Shown piece by piece: positions 1 to 10,503 of a stretch of 64,000 nt of DNA. A program made the position numbers and the translations under genes. The notes under the pieces were generated by a model. It ran no database searches and was not told the DNA's origin. It saw nothing but the letters and a program-made list of their open reading frames with translations. The stretch lies in NCBI GenBank assembly GCA_018292915.2, contig JACVVK020000333.1:150001-214000 (forward strand), given 5' to 3'. How positions within the stretch are numbered: the stretch's first letter is position 1; every line of letters begins with the position of its first letter. The stretch comes from Batillaria attramentaria. Lineage: Eukaryota; Mollusca; Gastropoda; Batillariidae.

Positions 1-107
1 TCGTGCAGCACGTTTTTAGGTTTTTAGGTTTTAGTTATACGTTACTTCCTTGACAGAGCCTAGCGCAGCCCAGCGGAGATTTTTTTTTTTTTAAAGTACA
101 CATAGAC

Positions 108-109
<2 letters not shown>

Positions 110-156
<47 letters not shown>
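110..156. repeat. (CT)n microsatellite
   Basis: Uninterrupted CT dinucleotide tract following a poly-T run. The flanking 157-479 is unique sequence in which I recognise nothing. Confidence 0.95.
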
Positions 157-159
<3 letters not shown>

Positions 160-474
160 TCTAATTTACTATAATTACCGCCATTGCAATACCGTTAACA
201 TGCACTTGTTTGTTGACCCCTGAGCATTATTATAAGCCTAGCTTGTTCATGCTCAGAAATTGTTTATTTACTCTGAACAAACTGTATTGCAATAAACTTG
301 TTTAAACCAACAAGCACATTCTTGGGAGAACTGCATTCTTTGGGCGTAATATCGTGCCATGCCAGAGTACCTTACCGACGTCTGATGGTTTGACTTGATA
401 CATCTAACAGAGCGCGGATTTAATATATTCGAGTAACACGTGTTCTTTTGCGTTGTCACAAGTTGAATGTTGAC

Positions 475-479
<5 letters not shown>

Positions 480-538
<59 letters not shown>
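480..538. repeat. (AC)n microsatellite
   Basis: Pure AC tract directly abutting the 3' (CACCC) end of a minus-strand SINE A copy. Confidence 0.95.
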
Positions 539-539
<1 letters not shown>

Positions 540-541
<2 letters not shown>

Positions 542-711
542 GGTGGGTGGGTTTTTGGGGGTTTAACGTCCTTTTCCACCACATACGGGTGATATCAAAG
601 ATGGGGCAACGATGAAAAAGCCAGCACAAATATTTGGCTCCAGCCGGGATACGAACTCACGACCCGAACATTAGAAGTCCAACGCTCTACCATTCGGCCA
701 CCCCGGCTCCC
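540..711 (-). mobile_element. SINE family A (tRNA-derived), subfamily A1
   Basis: Full-length copy read on the minus strand. It has a tRNA-like head with A-box and B-box regions, a body containing ATATTTGTGCTGG, the motif TGGAAAAGGACGTTAAAC and a (CACCC)n 3' end. The same ~165-bp sequence recurs over twenty times in this window, which defines the family. This copy carries the A1 markers (CGTATCCCGG in the B box, TTTTTCATCG in the body). A poly-C run lies at its 5' end. Confidence 0.92.
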
Positions 712-743
712 CCCCCCCCCCCTCCCACAGCAACACACAACCG

Positions 744-808
<65 letters not shown>
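744..808. repeat. (AC)n microsatellite
   Basis: Pure AC tract lying between two SINE A copies of the same orientation. Confidence 0.95.
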
Positions 809-809
<1 letters not shown>

Positions 810-833
810 GAGCAGGTACGCGAGGGGATAACC

Positions 834-1030
834 ACGTGACATGAGGGGTGGGTGGGTGTTTGGGAGTTTAACGTCCTTTTCCACCACATACGGGTGATAT
901 CAAAGATGGGGCAACGATGAAAAAGCCAGCACAAATATTTGGCCCCAGCCGGAATATGAACTCACGACCCGAGCATGAGAAGTCCAACACTCTACCATTC
1001 GACCACCCCGGCTACCCCGACGTGACATGA
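834..1030 (-). mobile_element. SINE family A with target-site duplication
   Basis: Minus-strand full-length copy (about 845-1019) of the A1 type. It is flanked by an 11-bp direct repeat ACGTGACATGA at 834-844 and 1020-1030. A perfect duplication shows insertion by target-primed retrotransposition at this site. Confidence 0.95.
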
Positions 1031-1127
1031 AGGATTACGAGGAGTCCATGACTTCCGATGAGAAAGCATTCAGGCACCAGTCCATTGAGTGCGAGGCAGT
1101 GCGCCTTCTACACAGCCCTCGCACGGC

Positions 1128-1214
1128 CTTGAACATATGCACCCGTCTCGCACTATTTGGACGGGCCATCCTTGTACATGACCGCGCTCCTCGTGCCTCA
1201 CGTGGCGAGGTTAC
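1128..1214 (+). repeat. Repeat family I, copy 1
   Basis: An ~87-bp stretch containing GTCTCGCACTATTTGGACGG is about 85% identical to 7165-7258 and related to the minus strand of 40094-40200. It is a dispersed repeat of unknown class. The surrounding 1031-1497 has short open frames on both strands with no recognisable homology. Confidence 0.6.
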
Positions 1215-1497
1215 CCTCCGTGAGGTAGCTGTCCTTCGGCTACCGTGATCTCTCATCGCAAACTGTGACGAGAGATCCATTTCTTTCTGCAGAAAAGTGC
1301 AGCGCAGAAGGCTGACAACGTACGCCGTGAACTGAGGATATCTGATGATATTTATTGCTGTTGCCGAACTGCAATATTGGAATGGATTTCAACTTCACCG
1401 TGTTTCGAAAATAATGCTTACGTAGTTTTAAGTAGTGCAGCTACACGCGGCAAAAACTGAAGAGGAAAAGGGTAAAATAAGGTAAACATGGGTGAAA

Positions 1498-1500
1498 CGC

Positions 1501-1536
<36 letters not shown>

Positions 1537-1711
1537 GCACAAACACACGCACGCACGCACGCACGCGCACGCACGCACACGGCGCACGCACGCACGAACG
1601 CACAGATACGCACGCAAGTACGCACAGGCACGCACGCACCACACAAACACACACACGCACACGCGCACTCACGCACGCACGCACACGCAAAACACACACA
1701 CACACACAGGA
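1498..1711. repeat. (ACAG)n and (AC/GC)n compound microsatellite
   Basis: A tract of about nine ACAG units followed by mixed ACGC/ACAC repeats. All long open frames over it (Cys-Val, Arg-Thr-His types) are translations of the repeat. Confidence 0.95.
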
Positions 1712-1739
1712 TTGTGAAAGGCGCTTAATAGAGCTTATG

Positions 1740-2340
1740 AAAGGATAGGCGGCACCAAAGTGGTCGCTATCACTCTCATTATTCTGTTCGTAATTCTCAG
1801 TCCATTGTGTAACCTTCCTCCAACATCAAAACAACATCACAAGCGTGACATCGCGTTCCGTTAAGCCGGCGTAAAATCAAAGATGACACGCACCAGGTAT
1901 ACTTATGTCAGACGAACGCAAACCAAAACAAAGTCTGATGTCATGCAGCGTGCACACTGAAGACGGGCATTTCCACGCATATTTATACAAAACCTCCAAC
2001 GGTTTAATATCCGCATCAGTATAACAGCCACAAAACACGCCGCGCTGACCAGCACGACAGAGGCCGGAACGGTCCTCACATACGGACCGAAAATAACACG
2101 GAGCAGCCACGTTTGGCCTTGTGATGCTGACATCACGAGCGAAAGAGGCAGCCCTGAAATTACCATTAATGTGATGAAGGTAACGCTTTACATCACCTGC
2201 CGTCCCGTCTGTTGTAAAATAGCGTGTCCCCACATGCTGACGCCGGCGCGTAGAGGGGTGGGGGGGGGGGGGATGGAAGAAGGGGCAGCAGAGTGGGAGG
2301 ACAGCAGGGGGTTGGGGGGGAGGGGTTGGGGAAAGAAACA
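1740..2340. other. Unclassified stretch, no gene recognised
   Basis: Mostly unique sequence. A minus-strand frame of 158 codons (1877-2353) crosses it, but its start lies in a G/C-rich low-complexity run and the protein resembles no family I know. I do not call it a gene. Confidence 0.5.
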
Positions 2341-2360
2341 AACAAGATGACACTGCTATA

Positions 2361-2397
<37 letters not shown>

Positions 2398-2580
2398 TGA
2401 TAATGACAATGACAATGACAATGATAATGATAATGATCCTTTATTTTTCAACGGTAAAGCTATTGGCACAGTTACCATTTCCAAACTTGCCGTTGCTACT
2501 CTAAATTACAAAAGAGAGAAAGAAAGAAAGAACAAAATTCAAGCAATCTAAACAAACAAACAAACAAACAACAAACAAAC
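2361..2580 (-). mobile_element. LINE 3' end (family H, copy 1) with GA tail
   Basis: On the minus strand the sequence has CAACGG and CCGTTG arms (2490-2495 and 2449-2454) forming a stem, then AATAAAG, a (TCATTG)-type tail and a CT tract. It is nearly identical to 31889-32040 and to the reverse of 36480-36632. It looks like the last ~150 bp of a 5'-truncated non-LTR retrotransposon; no coding sequence is left. Confidence 0.75.
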
Positions 2581-2603
2581 AAACAAACAAACAAGGACAA
2601 TCA

Positions 2604-2608
<5 letters not shown>

Positions 2609-2649
<41 letters not shown>

Positions 2650-2699
2650 GTGGGGGTGGGGGGGAGGAGAAAAAAACAAGATGACGCTTTTTTCTTTTT

Positions 2700-2735
<36 letters not shown>

Positions 2736-2854
2736 GAGGAGGGGGTTTGGAGAAAGAAACAAACAAGATGACACTTTTTTAGAGAGAGTTAGTTAGTTAG
2801 TTGTTTAGGGCTTAACGCTGCGCAAGCAACAAAAACTATTTCGCTGCTAGTTCT

Positions 2855-2935
<81 letters not shown>
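2609..2935. repeat. GA-rich microsatellite block
   Basis: Three separate (GA)n tracts (2609-2641, 2701-2726, 2853-2935) alternate with G-rich runs and two copies of a short ACAAGATGACRCTTTTTT segment. This suggests local tandem duplication of a GA-plus-spacer unit. Confidence 0.9.
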
Positions 2936-2936
<1 letters not shown>

Positions 2937-2984
2937 TTCTTTGCCCTGGAAAGTGACTGAACCCTCAACTTTTGACAAGGGGAT

Positions 2985-3260
2985 TTTGTCTGAGGGTTAA
3001 GGGATCCGACTTCGGATCCTGAGCAGCCCGGTTTGAATCCCTGATGGGCAGGAGTTTCGATGGATTTTTCCTTTCCAAATCGAGTCAAAATCACGTGCAG
3101 ACTTGTTTATGGTGCCTGTCCCTTGTGTACACACGCACGCAGAAATATCAAGTGTGCACGCTAAAAATCCCACGTCCATTTTTCGAAGAAGAGCAGGCTG
3201 TGGCCGGTGACGTGGAAAACAGAAATATTGTCGCAAGCAGCAGAGTGAGAACAGGGTGAA
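2985..3260 (+). mobile_element. SINE family D (tRNA-derived), copy 1
   Basis: A tRNA-like head (GGTTTGAATCCC B box) is followed by GATGGATTTTTCCTTTCC and AATCACGTGCAGACTTGTTT. The same string occurs at 14232-14400 (+) and in a diverged form at 28943-29075 (-). The 3' portion, beyond GGTGCCTGTCCC, is present only in this copy. Confidence 0.8.
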
Positions 3261-3327
3261 GGTTTGCACATAAAGCGGCAGCAGGCTTTCACTGCTTCGT
3301 CCTCCAGTCCTGCAGCGCCATGAGCAT

Positions 3328-3417
3328 TTGATGATAATAATAATGATAATAATGATACGTAGTTTTTATAGAGCGCGGCTCTCCACATACCAAGGACTCG
3401 CCGCTGCGCTTAACACT
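3328..3417 (-). mobile_element. LINE 3' end, (ATT)-tail type
   Basis: On the minus strand a GCGGC/GCCGC stem encloses a TCC/GGA inner hairpin, followed by a TATAAA-like stretch and an (ATT/ATC)n tail. The sense-strand (GT)n tract at 3418-3497 sits just 5' of the stem. The architecture matches the ends at 30.7, 43.0 and 48.0 kb. Confidence 0.6.

Positions 3418-3497
<80 letters not shown>
3418..3497. repeat. (AC)n microsatellite
   Basis: Pure AC tract of about 40 units. It lies immediately 5' of the LINE terminal stem on the minus strand, where it reads (GT)n. Confidence 0.95.
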
Positions 3498-3498
<1 letters not shown>

Positions 3499-3505
3499 TT
3501 TACAT

Positions 3506-3699
3506 CCCCTCTTGCATACGGGGAGCCGGGGTGGTCGAGCGTTGGACTTCTAATGCTCGGGTCGTGAGTTCGATCCCGGCTGGGGCCAAATATTTGTGCT
3601 GGCTTTTTCATCGTTGCCCCGTCTTTGATATCACCCTATGTGGTGGAAAAGGACGTTTAAACCCCCAAACACCCACCCACCCCACCCCCTCTTGCATAC
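3506..3699 (+). mobile_element. SINE family A with 14-bp target-site duplication
   Basis: Plus-strand copy flanked by CCCCTCTTGCATAC at 3506-3519 and 3686-3699. The head has a deletion of about eight bases in the A-box region, so this copy is probably unable to be transcribed from its own promoter. Confidence 0.95.
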
Positions 3700-4984
3700 A
3701 ATTTGGCAGTGCAACGACTCGTGGTACACACACAGAGACAGACTCAACAGAGGTTTAACTATCAAAGGCTTGACGGAAGAGAAAGTAGAAGAGATGGACA
3801 TGTGCGCCGAAGAGAAGCCAAATTATACCACACCAACTTTCATGTCCTTCAAGAAACGTATGAATACATCTACATGTGCCTTGGGCCTTGCCACAGCGAC
3901 CATAAACCCCAACACAACAACATAAAGTTCCCCAGAGTCAAAACAATGACCTCCCAGCTACCATCATTATACCTGCTTCGTGCTGGCGGTACTTAACCTC
4001 GCGTGTGTTCACCTCAGCCAATCGTAAATGAGGCGGAACCTCCAGGTACGAGCTCATCCCGAGGACATGGACAGGTCAGCAAGCCGTGACAGTTTCATTA
4101 CAAGCTCAGTGCGAAGCAGATAGGTCACGGGGTGAAGCGTGACCGTTATGCAGAAGGTTACGGTTGGATGATTTTTTTTTTCGGTTGACGCTGGCACGTT
4201 GTAAAAACACTGGTCACAGCTTCTGTTGAGGACTCGGTGGCTCAGGGGGTCTAGAACAGGAACGCACAAAAAAAAAAAAAAAAAAATCAGTTACTACCGT
4301 CAGATGGTAAAACGGGCTAGGTGCTTATCAAATCCATGACGCTTAAACCCTTTGCCACAAGACGGTAGAGATTTATCAATCGTCTTTTAGTATAAGGGTT
4401 TAAGCACCATGGACCTCATAAGTACTTAGGCCTTTTGCTATATAACTGTATATGTTTCACACCTCAGGCCTCTGATGCGATCACCACGAGCTAAACCTGT
4501 TAGATACACCAAAATAGCACGCAGGGTTCTCCTCCTCCCCGCCTCCCCCACGTATCTGCTTTTGGCAGATGCATGTATGTTGCTTGTACAACACCATCAC
4601 AGATGCTGTGCAGTGACCAGCGGCCGACCCCTTTTACCCTTCCAGTGTCAGACGACCCATGAGTTGCCGTGACTACTTTGGCCACGAGAACAGTAGAGGG
4701 TTAAAGGCGAAATTTGTTGGGTTTTTTTTCCCTCTCTCTCTCTTGAAAATGCGTCTGTACTCCGTCTTGCAGTAGTCTTAGACACTAAATAGTAAGCAGG
4801 GCTTTGAACGCAAATACACTCAGTGAGTCTGCAGACCGTGCGAACGAGACTCGCAACTACCAGAAGCTGTCCTAGTTAGCCGCCTTTGGTTTTCGGCTTG
4901 CGTTTCGGACTCTGTTGGCTCATTGCCAGCATGCCGGATGCTGTAACTGGGCATGTAGTCTATGCTGTTGGATGGTGGACGCCA
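3700..4984. other. Mostly unique sequence, no gene recognised
   Basis: Short overlapping plus-strand frames at 3638-3996 have no recognisable homology. Apart from a small inverted repeat (4334-4412) and poly-A and CT runs, I see nothing that can be assigned. Confidence 0.5.
4334..4412. repeat. Short inverted repeat (hairpin)
   Basis: The 19-bp arms at 4334-4352 and 4394-4412 match except for two positions, with a core GCTTAAACCCTT/AAGGGTTTAAGC. The spacer is 41 bp and contains a further GACG/CGTC pair. Its role is unknown. Confidence 0.7.
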
Positions 4985-5185
4985 CCAAGACAACGGGAGC
5001 CGGGATAGCCGACTGGTAGGTAGAGCGTTGGACTTTCAGTACTCTGGTCGTGAGTTCGAATACCCCCGGCTGGGGCCAAGTATTTGTGCTGGCCAATTTC
5101 TCGTTGCTCCGTCGTTGATATCACACATACGTGGTGGAAAAGGAGGTTTAACACCAAAAACACCGACCCACACGCCCCCAAGACA
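4985..5185 (+). mobile_element. SINE family A, diverged, with 8-bp target duplication
   Basis: Plus-strand copy (4993-5177) with several head differences, including a duplicated GGTAG in the A box. The flanking CCAAGACA at 4985-4992 and 5178-5185 is a likely target-site duplication. Confidence 0.85.
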
Positions 5186-5442
5186 GCTCTGAACGAGTTG
5201 TGAACCCAGACTGATGTGGCGGACCAGGCTTTGCTTACTGCAATGTTGTTTTTGGGAGACTCGCAAGGATACTGTAACCGTCGCCAGGAAGTGGTGTCAT
5301 TAACCGGGACTGAGATACAACAAGGATATCACACAGCGGGATTTTTTGTTTTGTTTTTTTGTGTTGCTCATTATTGTGCGAGTACGCGTTTCAGTTTCTC
5401 GTCCTTTTCTGGGAGCGTGGGTTATGCTTCCCTCGCGCACAG

Positions 5443-5506
<64 letters not shown>

Positions 5507-5507
5507 C

Positions 5508-5559
<52 letters not shown>

Positions 5560-5560
5560 C
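5443..5560. repeat. (GT)n microsatellite
   Basis: Two GT tracts separated by GACACT. The 5561-5979 flank contains no recognised gene; a 76-codon plus-strand frame (5674-5904) has no known homology. Confidence 0.95.
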
Positions 5561-5979
5561 GTGCGCGGTGCGCGTGCGGACATGCGGTGCGTGCGTGTGT
5601 TCATTTCACTGGTTGATAGTTCAGTACGTAAGACAACAGTGGTATATTTGGCACGGCACGCGCGGTGAAGTGATTGCTTTTGGTTATTTCAAGTTCACTT
5701 TTTGTGGCCACAATCGACTACAGTCCTCTCGCTCTAATGGGGTTTCTATCTCCACATCCCGTCAACACCCAAACAGTCATTTATGTCGACCCCCGCTTGA
5801 CCAGGAATGGGATCGTTCCAGACTGGCAGAAAGTCAAGAACTTTCCTCAAGTACCTCTATCAGGCTATCTGTCGACAGAGACGAATTTCACCATCCCGGC
5901 CTGAGCTGCCAATGACCTCTCTCTCTCTCTCTCCTCAGTCCCCCGCCCTCTTCTCTCTATTTCTCTCTCTGATGCTCTG

Positions 5980-6016
5980 TGTGTGTGTGTGTGTGTGTGT
6001 GTGAGGAGAGAGAGAG

Positions 6017-6064
<48 letters not shown>

Positions 6065-6136
6065 AGAAGAACATGCAGACAGACAGACAGACAGACAATG
6101 TATGTGCGTGCGTGAGTGCGTGCATGTGCGCGCGGG

Positions 6137-6228
<92 letters not shown>

Positions 6229-6233
6229 CAGGC

Positions 6234-6267
<34 letters not shown>

Positions 6268-6300
6268 TGTGTGTGCGTGCGTGTGCGCACGGGCGGGCCC

Positions 6301-6370
<70 letters not shown>
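5980..6370. repeat. Compound microsatellite repeated about 2.5 times
   Basis: The block (GT)n-(GA)n-GAACA-(GACA)n-AATGTRTGTGCGTGCGTG-CGGGC occurs from 5980, again from 6138, and partly from 6301. The order of motifs is conserved, so the whole ~160-bp compound unit was duplicated rather than each tract expanding independently. Confidence 0.85.
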
Positions 6371-6980
6371 GTTTTATTATCCTCATAACCCTAAAACGGT
6401 CGCCATAATGCTTACTAACACGTCTCCTTATTGCTGAAGGGCGGCGTCCAGCCACGTACGCCCGGTCGGTCATAGCCCGACATCACACACTCCCCCCCTT
6501 CATTGCCTACGGGGTTTTCTCCTTCCTCCTCCTGGCTCCAGAACAGACAAACCTGTTGAACGGTGTTCATGATGTGTGATCCATCCCATCTGAAGGTTCA
6601 GGATCCATGACGTCTTGGTGTCCGGCAGTTCGGGTGTTCGGCAGTTTTGAGCACATGTTAGTGCTCAAAAGCGTTTCTTTGGACCTCCACGAAATTAATC
6701 TGTTTGAAAAGCCAAATTTACTATTCTAACTCTCGTCCTTGTAGTTCACAAATAGCTACAGGTCTGTATCGTGACGGTTCTAGCTGGCGTTACGCCAATT
6801 AAAGGAAGGGCATTGACAGCGACCGACGTCCTTCTGTCCTTCTCATCCGTCTCTTCACTCAAAACCACACACCTACACAAACACAAGCCAAGGTGACGCA
6901 CGGGGGGGTAATGAAGATGGCGGGCAGTTTTCACCAGAGCTACTTCGATTCAAAAGTTTGGACGCCGAGTACTGCCAGGC
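6370..6980. other. Unique stretch, nothing recognised
   Basis: Balanced composition without repeats or long frames that I can assign. Confidence 0.5.
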
Positions 6981-7148
6981 TGGTGGGTGTTTGGGAGTTT
7001 AACGTCCTTTTCCATCATACAAGGATGATATAAAAGACGAGGGCAACGAGAAAAAGGCCAGTACAAATATTTGGCCCCAGTCGCGATTCGAACTCACGAC
7101 CCGAGCATTGAGAATCTGAAGCTCCAACATTCGACTGTCATGGCTCCC
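6981..7148 (-). mobile_element. SINE family A, diverged
   Basis: Minus-strand copy with the TGGAAAAGGACGTTAAACTC motif and B box (GAGTTCGAATCGC) recognisable but with many substitutions in the head. No clear target-site duplication is visible, which fits an older insertion. Confidence 0.85.
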
Positions 7149-7164
7149 TTGAGTGCGCCTGTAC

Positions 7165-7312
7165 ACGTGGCCTGGAACATTCACGCCTGTCTCGCACTAT
7201 TTGGACGGACCATCCTCGTACGCGACCGTGCTCCTCGTGCTTCATGTAGCGAGGTTACCCCCCCCCCCCCCCGCCCCCCCCCCCCCCCGCCCCCTCCCCC
7301 CAGCCCACCCCC
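7165..7312 (+). repeat. Repeat family I, copy 2, ending in poly-C
   Basis: Sequence around GTCTCGCACTATTTGGACGG matches 1128-1214. It stops at a ~50-bp C-rich run (7259-7312), exactly where the GAGGTTACC motif ends in both copies. Confidence 0.6.
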
Positions 7313-7784
7313 GTGAACACGTGGTTTTAACTGACAGGAAATATCGTCGTCAAAACTTTTGAATCACAGTAGCACCGGAACCTCCCCCTCCCTCCTCCGC
7401 ATTTTGACTTACACCCTTGACACCCTTGAGCGAAGGTGACGGGACTAAACACAGACCATTTCCCAGCCAATTTTCAGGGCCATCATTTCGTATTTATATT
7501 TTTCCGGGATAGAAGACCTTGTTCGTTTTTGAGATGACCCCTATAAACGTGGACTGAAGTGTGAACCATAATATTATCAGTACTTCCCATTACCGACAAG
7601 GGACCTCGTCCGTCACGGTTCGCCGAGCAGCAAAACCCTTCGGTTGAACCGAAATAATGTTTGGCTAATTTCCTGTTTAATGACACGCCAGCATACCGAC
7701 TACGCCGACGACGCTGATAAATCTTTCATTGCTTCCGCCTTGACCCGATGAAGAGGTCAACGGTACGCCAGTTATTCGTGTACT

Positions 7785-7871
7785 GGGCCCGCATGTAAAA
7801 GTCGGGGTTAGAGAGTTTAGCCCCGGGTTAGAGTCTAACCTCGAAGTAACCTAGCTCTAGGGTTAAATTTT

Positions 7872-7904
<33 letters not shown>

Positions 7905-8062
7905 AAATCAGGAAGCAGGTCCATTCCAGCAAGGTGCGTATGCCGGTATAGAAGGATTTTTGTCTTTCTTTCTTCGTTTCCTTTTTTTCATTTAATTTTG
8001 TTTTGGGTTTCTTTTGTCCTAGTCTGGGTTAGGCCTGTAGCCGCGGGTTAAGTTTTGTTTTT
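7785..8062 (+). mobile_element. MITE family E, copy 1 (right end lost)
   Basis: Starts with the terminal inverted repeat GGGCCCGCATGTAAAAGTC and follows the internal sequence of the complete copy at 17573-17849. The right inverted repeat is missing: similarity stops where a TTTAGGTTT run and SINE F begin at about 8065. This is a non-autonomous element with no coding capacity. Confidence 0.85.
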
Positions 8063-8073
8063 TAGGTTTTTAT

Positions 8074-8222
8074 TTTAGGTTAAAGTCTTTTCTCCACCGG
8101 GAGGATGATTTTAAAGACTGACGGTGGCACGGGTAGAAGCCTGTGCAAATTTTGGCTCTGTTGGGGTTTCGAACCTTCCACCCTCCGGTGGCCGTCAACC
8201 GGTTGAGCCACCAGAGTCAACT
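8074..8222 (-). mobile_element. SINE family F (tRNA-derived)
   Basis: On the minus strand the tRNA-like head has GGTGGCTCAACCGGTTGA (A-box region) and GGTTCGAAACCCC (B box). The body is reminiscent of SINE A: GTGCAAATTT-like, then CCGGTGGAGAAAAGACTTTAACC. It looks like a sister family of SINE A. Only one copy is seen here. Confidence 0.7.
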
Positions 8223-8664
8223 CATCCGCAAAATACCTGGATTGGATCTGGTGAAGCGAATCCAATGAAATCAGCATCAGACACATTTCTCCAGTCAGTT
8301 TGTCTTCTCCGCCAGACCGAGCGAGTCGGGGGCATTGAAAGGCCATCTCGCAGAGTACAGACCGCAATTTGGAAGGTCAGTAACACTGTGACTCAAAAGG
8401 GTAACGAAAAGTCGGCTATAGACCGTGGACCATACATAGCGGATCAGCTCCCCCCCCCACCCCTTTTCTCTCTATACTGTAGGTCGTATATATTTGGGGT
8501 GAGACTGCGGACATAGTGTTGGCACCAACCCCAGCGACATCACTCGCTCGAGGTATGCAGCGGCACACACGCCGCCACACCTACCCTACACCTCACCTGG
8601 CCGGTGAGATTAATGACAAGGGAGTACGGAACTGACTTAGGTACACAAGTGAACTTTTCAGGCA

Positions 8665-8735
8665 CTGGCGAAATCGATTTCAAGGGAATGATACCACTTT
8701 TATGTTCACAGATCGTTCTGAGCTGTTTTTGCGGC
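8665..8735 (-). repeat. Repeat family G fragment
   Basis: The stretch GATACCACTTTTATGTTCACAGATCGTTCTGAGCTGTT closely matches the end of repeat G at 9181-9230. It is cut off by the SINE B insertion downstream. Confidence 0.6.
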
Positions 8736-8760
8736 GGGGGATGGTCCTTTTTGAGCCAGC

Positions 8761-9105
8761 CGTGGGCGGCCGGTGGTCTAGTGGTTAAGAGACTTGTCAC
8801 CAATGCGAGAGATTAGGGGTTCGAGTCCCACTCGGGGCAAAGAAGTTTTCCTCTCGTATGTGGCACCGATCATGCGGGCCGATCGTCGGGGGTTCTCTCC
8901 GGGTACTCCGGCTTCCTCCCTCTCGATCTGCTTTGGAAATGTTCAGGCCAAAAAAATTGAAAAATAAATGCAAATTCTAAATTCCGAAACTTAAATAGCT
9001 GAGTTGACCCTTCGCACCACGTGATTGCAATGTCTTTATGTCCAGTGTTTGAGAGAATGTGTGTATTGGGTAAAGCGCCTATACAATACTTATTATTATT
9101 ATTGT
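8761..9105 (+). mobile_element. SINE family B (tRNA-derived, conserved core, LINE-like tail)
   Basis: The tRNA-like head contains TGGTCTAGTGGTTAAG and GGGGTTCGAGTCCC. A core follows with GGCCGATCGTCGGGGGTTCT and CCGGGTACTCCGGCTTCC. The 3' end is GGTAAAGCGCCTATACAATA with an (ATT)n tail. Three more copies lie on the minus strand at 19808, 51845 and 54583. This copy lacks about 60 nt present before the tail in those copies, including the left arm of the GGCGCTTT/AAAGCGCC stem. Confidence 0.9.
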
Positions 9106-9180
9106 GCACGCAATGTATGTCTTAACGCCTGGACGCTTTACGACAAACCCAGTCGAGGCATGCTAATTTTGCGAGGGAGC

Positions 9181-9480
9181 TGATGATACCATTTTTATGT
9201 TAACAGATCGTTCTGTGCTGTTCTCGATGGTATTTGTCATCACAACACTTAGCCACCTGGACAGTGGCACTGAGCCAACAGAAGCGTACTCGATGACGCG
9301 GTCTCCATGCTGAGCGCTCCAGTAGTGTAACAACAGTCGTAGAATTTGACTGTTCGACCGCTGGCGCAAAGTGTAAACAACTTTGTATCGCATTAAGAGC
9401 TGTACTAATCATCAAGATAGAGTATTTCGAGTGTACAGGCGCACTGACGAGCGAAACTGTTCCAAAACATAAGTTGGCTA
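9181..9480 (-). repeat. Repeat family G, copy 1 (uninterrupted)
   Basis: Reverse complement aligns along ~300 bp with 29700-29959 plus 30165-30225, and with 39311-39480. Where the 29.9-kb copy carries the 205-bp hairpin MITE, this copy is continuous (around 9234-9250), so it is a paralogous empty site. The class of repeat G itself is unknown. Confidence 0.8.
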
Positions 9481-9780
9481 AGCGAAGGTGGGATTATGCC
9501 GTTTAATGTCCTGTTCAGCCACCAATCAGTGTCTATTGCTATCTAGAAAAAGGGCACAAACGCCCATGAAATCAATGGAGCTTATAGATCCTTCTTTCAG
9601 ATGATTGTAGAAGTAAAGTATCAGAGACAGAGCAACAGAAATGTTGGCCGCGGCTCCCAGCCGAAATTCGAGACGTAACGATTTTGTAATAGACTTGTTT
9701 TCCGTGTATTTCCAAGTCAAAAGTAAAAAAGAAAAAGAAAAAAAGACGTAAATAGCGCTGTTTTCCGGGCTTCATTTTGG

Positions 9781-9782
<2 letters not shown>

Positions 9783-9841
<59 letters not shown>
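9783..9841. repeat. (AC)n microsatellite
   Basis: Pure AC tract. The flanks 9481-9782 and 9842-10242 hold no recognised gene. Confidence 0.95.
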
Positions 9842-9843
<2 letters not shown>

Positions 9844-10242
9844 TAAGCGACTTATTACTAGGTCAGTCAACTGACTGATCCGTCCGCCTGAAGTATTGCC
9901 TGCTACCGCACAGGATCGAACAGTCTAGACAGCAATGTACTGTACCCCCAGCGTTCCGTCATTACATACTCACGATTTCCTAATCTAGCCTTAGCTGTAT
10001 AACACTACAGGTGGTGAAAAAAGTCAATACAGGTAGACAGGGAAAATATCTACTGCAGCATATCATTTTGTTTGTACTCCGCTCCCCCACCCCCCCTCCC
10101 CCATCTCTCTCTCTCTCTCTCTGATTTTCAGTTCGTTTGTTTGTTTTGTTCTGATTTTACATGATGTGTGGTTTTATCGGTACACATTTTACTCGGATCC
10201 CTTATTACATAGGTATATTACAGCCTGTGGTGTGTCGTTGCT

Positions 10243-10415
10243 GGGGGCAGCCGGGGTGGCCGAATGGTAGAGCGTTTGACCTGATGCTCGGGTCGTGAGT
10301 TCGTATCCCGGCTGGAGCCAAATATTTGTGCTGGCTTTATCATCGTTGCCCTCATTGTCTTTAATATCACTCGTATGTGGTGGAAAAGGACGTTAAACCC
10401 CAAACACCCACCCAA
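10243..10415 (+). mobile_element. SINE family A, subfamily A1
   Basis: Full-length plus-strand copy with the CGTATCCCGG B-box variant and TTTATCATCG in the body. A (GT)n tract follows shortly at 10431-10501. Confidence 0.92.
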
Positions 10416-10428
10416 CCTGTCCTTGCTC

Positions 10429-10430
<2 letters not shown>

Positions 10431-10501
<71 letters not shown>
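10431..10501. repeat. (GT)n microsatellite
   Basis: Pure GT tract directly after SINE A. The stretch 10502-10900 is unique with nothing recognised. Confidence 0.95.

Positions 10502-10503
<2 letters not shown>

Noticed and set aside
595..934. Cys-Val, Thr-His, Arg-Glu and Leu-Ser open frames throughout the window
   Set aside because: They are translations of (GT)n, (AC)n, (GA)n and (CT)n tracts.
1877..2353. 158-codon minus-strand frame
   Set aside because: Starts in a proline-rich low-complexity run, has no recognisable domain and no sign of splice or promoter signals.
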